This document shows positions 8,468 through 13,374 of a stretch of 18,192 bases of DNA, one piece after another (the first letter of the stretch is position 1; every line of letters begins with the position of its first letter). The translations under genes and the position numbers were made by a program. The notes beneath the pieces are model-generated. The model was not told the origin of the DNA and searched no databases. It worked only from the letters and a program-made list of their open reading frames with translations. Origin of the DNA: JOPF133 sp035505095 (GTDB lineage: Bacteria > Acidobacteriota > Terriglobia > Bryobacterales > Bryobacteraceae); the NCBI GenBank assembly GCA_035505095.1, contig DATJRE010000090.1, positions 1 through 18,192 on the forward strand. Direction: 5' to 3'.

Positions 8468-8893
8468 TTAACGGGAAGCCTGCCGCGGAGCGCACTTCGT
8501 GCAGAGTCCCCGAAAAATGAGTTCGCATTCGCGAAGAATCCGTTTACCGAGGGATCCCGAGGCAGGCTTGGGCACGTCGCACCATTCGATATCCTCAACA
8601 TTGCCACAGCGGTCGCAGATGAAGTGGTGGTGCCGCATGCCTTTCGCATCGAATCGCGCGGCGCGGCCCTCCACGGCCACCTCACGCACCAAACCCGCCT
8701 CCACCAAGGCCCGCAGATTGTTATAAGTCGTGGCCCTTGAAGAGCGCGGATCGACGCGATTGACAGCTTCGAAGATCTCCGCAGCCGTGGGATGACTGGC
8801 GTGTTCTATCAGGAATGCCATCACCGCGTAACGCTGTGGAGTACACCGCAACCCGCTGCCTGCCAAGGACCTTCTAATTGCCTCAGGGTCCAT
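8468..8893 (-). CDS. perR: PerR-type Fur-family peroxide-responsive repressor
   Basis: A 141-residue Fur-family winged-helix regulator. The DNA-binding domain covers about residues 1-80 (RCTPQRYAVMAFL, SHPTAAEIFEAV, SSRATTYNNLRALVEAGLVREV). The five ligands of the Bacillus PerR regulatory metal site align as His34, Asp82, His88, His90 and Asp101. Asp82 is the position where iron-sensing Fur proteins usually carry Glu, which supports PerR over Fur. Structural zinc cysteines are two CxxC pairs, Cys93/Cys96 and Cys131/Cys134. PerR senses peroxide by iron-catalysed oxidation of the His ligands. It sits just upstream of katG on the same strand. Its ATG is only about 3 nt after the predicted transcription start, so the message is probably leaderless. 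Confidence 0.88.
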   Translation of the reverse strand: MDPEAIRRSLAGSGLRCTPQRYAVMAFLIEHASHPTAAEIFEAVNRVDPRSSRATTYNNLRALVEAGLVREVAVEGRAARFDAKGMRHHHFICDRCGNVEDIEWCDVPKPASGSLGKRILRECELIFRGLCTKCAPRQASR

Positions 8894-8902
8894 GAAGAAA
8901 CT

Positions 8903-8918
8903 AGATTATGTCTAATCT
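8903..8918. promoter_or_regulatory. Candidate PerR operator over the perR -10 box
   Basis: AGATTA-TGTC-TAATCT is a perfect 6-4-6 inverted repeat. One arm is the -10 hexamer and the other lies in the spacer, so a bound dimer would block RNA polymerase. AT-rich dyads of this size are typical for Fur/PerR proteins. The spacing differs from the 7-1-7 Bacillus Per box, so assignment to this PerR is inferred from position. Confidence 0.5.
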
Positions 8919-8931
8919 GATATTTTGTCAA
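8903..8931 (-). promoter_or_regulatory. perR promoter
   Basis: Read on the minus strand, TTGACA (8926-8931) is a perfect -35. It is followed by a 17-nt spacer and TAATCT (8903-8908) as -10. The expected transcription start is near 8896, about 3 nt before the perR ATG, with no Shine-Dalgarno in between. This is the clearest sigma70-type promoter in the window. Confidence 0.75.
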
Positions 8932-8961
8932 GGATCGTGGTCTGGTTTGTCGCTGCGGCCA

Positions 8962-9357
8962 TCACTGCCGCTTCTCCGTGACTTCCCCGAACACCCTTAA
9001 CCGATTGGCGCCCGGAAACTTCCGGATGCGCTCCTCGGAATACCCCCGCCGCAGCATGGCGTCGGTAATCATCGGCAGGTCGCGGATGTCCCGCATGCCG
9101 CGTGGCAGCGACGGCCCGCCATCGAAATCGCTGCCCAGCGCGACGTGGTCCTCGCCCACCAGTTGGATGGCCCGGTCCACCACTCCCACCCACTCGTCGA
9201 CAGTCATGCGCAGGTCCTGTGGAATGGCCGCCGGGCGCATCGGAAACTGCGGCGCCACCAGCCGGTCGATCTCCTCGATCGGCATCCCGCTGCCGCGCGC
9301 CACAATCTTGGAGCATTCACGGGGAGTAAGCTCCCAGAACGGGACCTCACCGGCCGT
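8962..9357 (-). pseudogene. 5'-truncated remnant of an M19 dipeptidase gene
   Basis: The reading frame ending at 8962 encodes only the C-terminal third of a membrane/renal dipeptidase (peptidase M19), from about PFWEL through GMPIEEIDRLVAP, the zinc-region motif ALGSDFDGGP and the tail RIRKFPGANRLRVFGEVTEKRQ. It matches the last third of the intact dipeptidase at 12136-13374. The remnant lacks everything upstream, including the metal-binding HxH and the bridging Glu. It also has changes at conserved positions (FPGAN for FLGGN). Homology fades around 9345-9357 at a short PFWE segment where the remnant has four extra residues. It therefore seems to derive from a close paralogue or an old duplicate rather than a fresh copy. 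It cannot encode an active enzyme. Confidence 0.8.
8965..9307. repeat. Left copy of about 340-bp direct repeat (dipeptidase 3' end)
   Basis: It aligns without gaps to 12136-12478 at a constant offset of 3171. By hand count there are about 32 mismatches in 337 compared columns (8971-9307), about 90% identity. It has the same orientation as the right copy. No similarity continues past the stop codons. Confidence 0.85.
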
Positions 9358-9558
9358 GTCGCCTTGATCCGAGCTTTGTCCGAGTAGCGCGTGACCCGGA
9401 CGGAGCGTCGCGATCACGACCGAAACTCCCGAATTGCCGGGACCAGATCGGGCATACAGCCAATCGTGACCAGGTAGCACATGCCATTCTGAAAAACGCG
9501 CGTCACAAGGAGGTCTCCACGGGAGCCATGCACGAAGCGAGAGGCAGATGCCGCAGGT
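9358..9558. other. Short non-coding stretch between dipeptidase remnant and TIR gene
   Basis: About 200 nt with no recognisable gene. The minus-strand frame stays open but shows no family resemblance after the dipeptidase homology ends. A 13-codon ATG frame (9528-9566) precedes the TIR gene but has a badly spaced ribosome-binding site. The left breakpoint of the inserted material probably lies near 9350. Confidence 0.4.
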
Positions 9559-9564
9559 TAAAAT
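9559..9564 (+). promoter_or_regulatory. -10-like TAAAAT immediately upstream of the TIR gene
   Basis: TAAAAT ends 6 nt before the GTG at 9571, the spacing expected for a leaderless transcript. No good -35 is visible 16-18 nt further up, so the promoter would need an extended -10 or an activator. Confidence 0.35.
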
Positions 9565-9570
9565 GACAGG

Positions 9571-10821
9571 GTGCAAGCAGAGCGGCTGGACGCCTTTCTC
9601 GCCTTCGACGCCCGATCGATAGACCAAGTCAAGACCGTTGCTCAACAGCTACGCGAGCGAGGTATCACATTCTGGCTAGGTGGTGTCGAAGACATGAAGT
9701 CGAGCGATCCGTGGGCCAGCACGATTCACCAAGCTATGAGCATCTGCCGCAAGTGTGTGGTCTTCATCGGCCCCCATCCAGATGGCCGGGCCGCACTCGA
9801 CCCACTCAGGAATAGGACCCTGCGAGACGCTCTCCAGCAGCGGCAAAGTGAGGATAGCGGGTTCGTTATCGTTCCTGTTGTCCTGCCGGGCGTGGGTGCT
9901 GACGATTTTGACTACATACACCCCAGCGCCGTCTGGCTTAAGAGCGGAGAGGGCAGTGGTATCGAGAATCTTTGCCGTAGCCTGTTGGAGAATTCACTCC
10001 GGATATTTCTGTGCCACTCCTCGGGTGACAAGGAGGAGGTGCGTCGATTGTATGCGTGGCTCACATCCCAAGGTTATTCACCTTGGCTAGATGAGCGACA
10101 CATCTTGCCAGGGCAGAACTGGGAGGACGAGATCAGAAAGGCTGTCCGCACGTGTGACATAGTGTTAGTGTGCCTCTCTCCGAATGCCGTCAACACAGCT
10201 GGTTACTTGCAGAAGGAACTGCGAGAGGTTCTAGATGCAGCCGATTACCAACCGGAAGGAAAGATCTTCCTTATTCCGGTCAAGTTGAGCGAGTGTGAGG
10301 TGCCGATCCGGCTCCGACGATGGCAGTGGGTTGAGCTGTACAAAAAGGAAGGCTATGATTTACTGCAAGCGGCCTTCCGATCTCGCGCCTATATTCATCA
10401 GGCGATCAGCGGCGATGGTGGAGGTGGTTCTGGCGGAAGCCTCTATTCCGTGAAGCGGAGAGCAGATTCACTATTGATCGTGGACGATAACCGTGACCTC
10501 CTGCACTATCTTGTGAGACTTCTAGACACAGATTTTGAGGTGAAGTGCGCCGAGTCAGTTTCGGCAGCGCGCGACGTGATGGACGAAAATGTCAATGTGA
10601 TCCTACTGGACTACATGTTGCCGGACGGCAATGGCGTTGAGTTAGCCGTAGACTTTTCGGCCACCTATACGAATGTCCAAATAATCGTAACGACCGGGAC
10701 GATTCTGCCACCGGAAGAGGAGGCGCTGTGCGAAGAGCACGGCTTTCCTGTATTGCGGAAACCCTTCCTTTCAAGTGAGGTCTCTGGGATGATCAAGGCG
10801 CGGGGACGCGGCCGAAATTGA
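9571..10821 (+). CDS. TIR-TIR-receiver (REC) three-domain fusion protein, candidate signalling/defence protein
   Basis: This 416-residue protein appears to have three modules. TIR1 (about 4-138) has DAFLAFDARS, ITFWLGGVEDM, CVVFIGP and a FVIVPVVLPG strand. TIR2 (about 143-270) has RIFLCHSSGDKEEV, GYSPWLDERHILPGQNWEDEI, CDIVLVCLSPNAV, LQKELREVL and WQWVELYKKEGYDLL. A glycine/serine linker (281-290) leads to a response-regulator receiver domain (about 297-408). TIR2 keeps the Glu (Glu216 in LQKEL) that aligns with the NADase catalytic residue of TIR enzymes; TIR1 appears to have Thr83 or Arg there. The receiver domain has the acidic pair Asp305/Asp306, phospho-acceptor Asp347 (LLDYMLPDG), Thr374/Thr375 and Lys397 (KPF). 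No histidine kinase, membrane segment or output DNA-binding domain is present. GTG 9571 is the first start after an in-frame TAA at 9559. Base composition appears less GC-rich than in flanking genes, suggesting transfer. Function is unproven. Confidence 0.85.
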   Translation: MQAERLDAFLAFDARSIDQVKTVAQQLRERGITFWLGGVEDMKSSDPWASTIHQAMSICRKCVVFIGPHPDGRAALDPLRNRTLRDALQQRQSEDSGFVIVPVVLPGVGADDFDYIHPSAVWLKSGEGSGIENLCRSLLENSLRIFLCHSSGDKEEVRRLYAWLTSQGYSPWLDERHILPGQNWEDEIRKAVRTCDIVLVCLSPNAVNTAGYLQKELREVLDAADYQPEGKIFLIPVKLSECEVPIRLRRWQWVELYKKEGYDLLQAAFRSRAYIHQAISGDGGGGSGGSLYSVKRRADSLLIVDDNRDLLHYLVRLLDTDFEVKCAESVSAARDVMDENVNVILLDYMLPDGNGVELAVDFSATYTNVQIIVTTGTILPPEEEALCEEHGFPVLRKPFLSSEVSGMIKARGRGRN

Positions 10822-10955
10822 GGTGGGCCAAGGAAGCGTCCCAGCAAGGCATAAACTGCGTACCGAAGAAACCCTCCGTCCGTATCGTCCCCCACCCGGA
10901 CAAAAGGCGACGTATGCTGTCGACACTTGGCGTTTGGGCTGCACCGCGGGTGAGT
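10822..10955. other. Short spacer between convergent TIR and toxin genes
   Basis: 134 nt separating the stop of the TIR gene from the stop of the PIN toxin. I see no hairpin with a T-run, no promoter and no reading frame with a family resemblance. Confidence 0.4.
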
Positions 10956-11360
10956 TCAGATAGGGATGATCGGGCAAGCCGGGTCCAAGCGCCTGAGGTC
11001 GCGCGGATCGCTCGTGACGATGTGGTCCCGGCCCTGCCTGGCGAGGATCACGACTGAGGCGTCGATGATATCAGCGGTATCGGTGGCGCCACAGAGTTCT
11101 CCGCAAGCGCGGGCGAGTTGGTCATCAAGAGGGACAATCTGCACTTCGTCGATCCGCAGAAACCGCGCCAACGTGACCTGAACACGGCCATCGCGCCAGG
11201 CTTGCCCCACCGCACCGGAAGGCACTCGAATTCTGAGGCGGTGCGCCAAGGCCCGGCTGAGCAACGCGATCAGTCGCTTATCGCCGCGACTCAAGGCGAT
11301 CAAAGCGCCGGTGTCCAGTGTTATCCCCGCCCGCGCCGCGGCAGCATGCGTTCTGCCCAT
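10956..11360 (-). CDS. vapC: PIN-domain toxin, VapC-like ribonuclease
   Basis: A 134-residue single PIN-domain protein, the toxin class of type II toxin-antitoxin systems that cleaves RNA with magnesium. The first acidic motif is ITLDTGALIALSRGD (Asp16). The second conserved block is VPSGAVGQAWRDGR, with Gln where many VapCs have Glu; I associate this with the QAWR/QVWR subgroup. The last acidic cluster is DTADIIDASVVILARQG followed by HIVTSDPRDLRRL. Its start overlaps the end of the upstream antitoxin by 40 nt, the usual coupling in such operons. No better start is available close to the TLDTGAL strand. The missing Glu may be normal for the subgroup, so activity is plausible but not shown. 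Confidence 0.85.
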   Translation of the reverse strand: MGRTHAAAARAGITLDTGALIALSRGDKRLIALLSRALAHRLRIRVPSGAVGQAWRDGRVQVTLARFLRIDEVQIVPLDDQLARACGELCGATDTADIIDASVVILARQGRDHIVTSDPRDLRRLDPACPIIPI

Positions 11361-11560
11361 TTGACGTCCTCCGGCGCCGGCTTGCCATGTTGTTCAATCA
11401 GATCGTGAAGAAGCGTCCGGAGGGAGTCACTCTTTTCCTGTTCCGCCAAGACGCTGGCAATATAGCCCGAAACCGAATCTGCTCTTCCGGCGCGGACCTC
11501 CCGGTGGACTCTGGCGAGCTGATGTTTCGGCAGGCTAATGGCGATCTTCGCCGTGGTCAT
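11321..11560 (-). CDS. vapB: Ribbon-helix-helix antitoxin, VapB-like
   Basis: A 79-residue protein from ATG at 11560 (MTTAKIAISLPKHQLARVHREV). It has a ribbon-helix-helix DNA-binding N-terminus (KIAISLPKHQLARV ... ADSVSGYIASVLAEQEK) and a C-terminal tail (KPAPEDVKWAERMLPRR) of the type that wraps the PIN toxin. The open frame extends upstream to 11845, but those residues belong to the decayed RelE-like toxin read in another frame, so the internal ATG is the proper start. Its ATG overlaps the last stop of the toxin remnant as ATGA. It overlaps vapC by 40 nt. As in the family, it should repress its own operon, alone and with the toxin. Confidence 0.8.
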   Translation of the reverse strand: MTTAKIAISLPKHQLARVHREVRAGRADSVSGYIASVLAEQEKSDSLRTLLHDLIEQHGKPAPEDVKWAERMLPRRGRG

Positions 11561-11877
11561 ACCAACATCATACCGCTGACGTAGCTTGGCATCGAGCGGT
11601 GTATTCTCCCTGTCGGGCGAACTCGCTCGGAATGGTGGTCGTACTCCGCGTGTGTGCCGATCCAGAACCACGAAAAATCCGCCAGGCCCTTCTATCGCAA
11701 GGGCGGGGTAATGTAGCCAACCCGCGCAGACCAGATTACATCGACCTTCTTGAACTGAATTGAAGGATGTCGGGGGTCGAGTTTCAGCAGTGCAAACGGC
11801 TTGTCTGCCGTCCGCTGAATATCGGCAGACAAACGTCGATAACACGCCTGGAAGTCAGGCGCGGCGTGATGCTTCAC
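11557..11877 (-). pseudogene. RelE/ParE-family toxin gene broken by two frameshifts
   Basis: Three adjacent frames together give one recognisable RelE/ParE-like toxin. The first (GTG 11877) reads DFQACYRRLSADIQRTADK, LLKLDPRHPSIQFKKV, IWSARVG. After a loss of one base near GGCTACATTAC the frame changes to LHYPALAIEGPGG. After one extra T in a run of five it changes again to FSWFWIGTHAEYD. The three pieces are in the order and spacing expected of the family (FKKV, WSxRVG, LHYRALA, FxWFWIGTHAEYD). The net shift is zero and the last frame runs to a TGA at 11557-11559, overlapping the vapB ATG. As written it cannot make the toxin. Two sequencing errors are an alternative, since both shifts are single bases and one is in a homopolymer. 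Confidence 0.75.
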
Positions 11878-11975
11878 AATTCTGTGGGGCGCCCCGCCCG
11901 ATGGTCGCGGAGCGCCCGCTCCGCCAGTCGGCCCAGCTTGCCACTCTTCGTATCGGACTCGATCTGGCGCGAAAC
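11874..11975 (-). pseudogene. 3' end of the antitoxin gene belonging to the RelE/ParE remnant
   Basis: A 33-codon frame ends with QIESDTKSGKLGRLAERALR and DHRAGRPTEL before a TGA at 11874-11876. The toxin remnant's GTG overlaps that stop as GTGA, the classic four-base overlap of a type II antitoxin-toxin pair. The GKL-DxLAEEAL-type acidic/basic helix and the GRxTEL tail resemble antitoxin C-termini next to such toxins. An in-frame stop at 11976-11978 cuts it off. A neighbouring frame (RRRLTEF) may hold a few more codons, so a further small frameshift or a truncation is likely. No antitoxin start is visible. Confidence 0.5.
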
Positions 11976-12135
11976 TCAGTCAGGCGCCGGCGACGGCCAC
12001 AGAACTCGAAATCCAAAACCCCGTTGCCGCTCAGGCCCTCTCTGGGCCGCGGCCAATCTCCTCGTTCGCCGGGCCGGCAAGCGCAGCCCGCACTCCCTCG
12101 AAACAACCCCACTTCGAAGCAACGCCCCGCCGCCC
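11976..12135. other. Non-coding stretch between island and intact dipeptidase
   Basis: 160 nt of GC-rich sequence with no credible gene. It may include more of the lost antitoxin 5' end. A small GGCCC/GGGCC dyad (around 12035-12050) could be part of the dipeptidase 3' end but has no T-run. The right edge of the island lies somewhere here. Confidence 0.35.
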
Positions 12136-12478
12136 CTACCGCTTCTCCGTAATCTGCCGGAACACCCTTAACAGATTCCCGCCCAGAAATTTTCGGATGC
12201 GCTCCTCGGAATAGCCCCTGCGCAGCATGGCGTCGGTGATCATCGGCAGATCGCGGATGTCGCGCATGCCGCGTGGCAGCGGCGGCCCGCCATCGAAATC
12301 GCTGCCCAGCGCGACGTGGTCCTCGCCCACCAGGTTGATGGCCCGGTCCACCACTCCCACCCACTCGTCGACGGTCATGCGCAGGTCCTGCGGAATGGCC
12401 GCCGGACGCATTGGAAAACCCGGCGCCACCAGCCGGTCAATCTCCTCGATCGGCATCCCGGGGCCGCGTGCCAGAATC
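12136..12478. repeat. Right copy of about 340-bp direct repeat (dipeptidase 3' end)
   Basis: This is the 3' third of the intact dipeptidase gene and matches 8965-9307 without gaps. The two copies have the same orientation, so recombination between them would delete the intervening 3.2 kb and leave one complete dipeptidase gene. Confidence 0.85.
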
Positions 12479-13374
12479 GCGCTCGTGTCCCAGAACGGTT
12501 TGCCGGCATGCGCCGCGCCCCACTCAAAGTCTTTGCGGCTGTGGAACTCGCACCCGAGCTGAAAACCGATCACTCCGCCCTTGGCCGCCAGTTTCTTCAG
12601 CAGCCAGTCCGGCATGTTGCGAGGGATGTCGTTCACCGCGCGCAGTCCGTGGTGTGTGGCCACCACCGGTTCGGTGCTGGTGTCGATGGCCGCGGAGATG
12701 GCCTCATCCGAAGCGTGCGATACGTTGATCACCATCCCCAGCCGGTTCATCTCGCGAATCACCGCCCGCCCGCGGTCGTTCAGCCCGCCCCACTTCGGCT
12801 TTGAGCAGCACGAATCCGCATAATTGCTGGTCCAGTTGTGCGCCGAAAGCTGTACCGAGCGCATCCCCAAACGGTACATCTGCCGGATCACCCCCGGATC
12901 CCCGTCCAGATCGAAGCTGCCCTCGATATCCAGCACCGCCGCAATCCGCCCACTCGCGTGAATCCGCTCGATATCCGCCGCGGTGCGGGCGATTTCGATC
13001 GACCGGCTGTTGCGCCCGATCTGCTCGATGGCGCAATCCAGCATGCGCAGCGCCTGCTTGGTTTCCAGGCGCCCGGGATAGTAGTCCTCGGTAACGAAGA
13101 TCGAAAAGAACATCGCGCCCAGCCCGCCCTCTTTGGCGCGCGGCAGGTCGAACTGCCCGTCACGCTTCCGCTCGCCGATATCGCCGCCGTGGTAGAACTC
13201 GCGGTCCACCGCGTGAATGTGGCCGTCGAACACCAGCGCGTTCGCATGCAGTGCGCGGGCGCGTTCGGATACCGCCGGTCCGCCCGCGGACTGCGCGACG
13301 GCCAGCGCCGCCACCGCCAGGACAGCCAGGCCGGCCGCCGCTGGCATATAATCATGGCACTGGAATCTTCTCAT
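12136..13374 (-). CDS. Exported membrane dipeptidase (peptidase family M19)
   Basis: A complete M19 (renal-dipeptidase-like) zinc peptidase of about 412 residues, which hydrolyses dipeptides outside the cytoplasm. The zinc-site motifs are all present: DGHIHAVD (HxH near the mature N-terminus), the bridging Glu in VLDIEGSFD, His in INVSHAS, His in VVATHHG, and Asp in ALGSDFDGGP. The C-terminus FLGGNLLRVF is canonical. The signal peptide is MRRFQCHDYMPAAAG plus a long alanine/valine-rich segment ending ALAVAQ. Three starts are possible. ATG 13374 gives a positively charged n-region and is preferred. ATG 13347 removes it. GTG 13413 would reach 41 nt into the divergent gene. With ATG 13374 the start codon shares CATG with the divergent ATG. 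Its 3' third is duplicated at 8965-9307. Confidence 0.92.
   Translation of the reverse strand: MRRFQCHDYMPAAAGLAVLAVAALAVAQSAGGPAVSERARALHANALVFDGHIHAVDREFYHGGDIGERKRDGQFDLPRAKEGGLGAMFFSIFVTEDYYPGRLETKQALRMLDCAIEQIGRNSRSIEIARTAADIERIHASGRIAAVLDIEGSFDLDGDPGVIRQMYRLGMRSVQLSAHNWTSNYADSCCSKPKWGGLNDRGRAVIREMNRLGMVINVSHASDEAISAAIDTSTEPVVATHHGLRAVNDIPRNMPDWLLKKLAAKGGVIGFQLGCEFHSRKDFEWGAAHAGKPFWDTSAILARGPGMPIEEIDRLVAPGFPMRPAAIPQDLRMTVDEWVGVVDRAINLVGEDHVALGSDFDGGPPLPRGMRDIRDLPMITDAMLRRGYSEERIRKFLGGNLLRVFRQITEKR
13347..13352 (+). promoter_or_regulatory. Consensus -10 (TATAAT) for the plus-strand cluster
   Basis: TATAAT lies 20 nt before the ATG at 13373. It is rare in such GC-rich sequence. No convincing -35 is present 17 nt upstream. 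It overlaps the dipeptidase signal-peptide codons on the other strand, so the two divergent transcripts would overlap. Confidence 0.35.

Noticed and set aside
9528..9566. 13-codon ATG frame ahead of the TIR gene as a possible leader peptide
   Set aside because: The AAGGAGG upstream is 14 nt away and no regulatory codon run or attenuator hairpin is visible.
9358..9645. Upstream extension of the dipeptidase-remnant frame to a 227-residue protein
   Set aside because: The extra N-terminal part has no similarity to M19 peptidases or anything I recognise, and it overlaps the TIR gene start. It is chance open frame.
11561..11845. Longer start for the VapB-like antitoxin (174 residues)
   Set aside because: The extra residues are out-of-frame or frameshifted toxin sequence (LHYPALAIEGPGG) and antitoxins of this type are about 80 residues.
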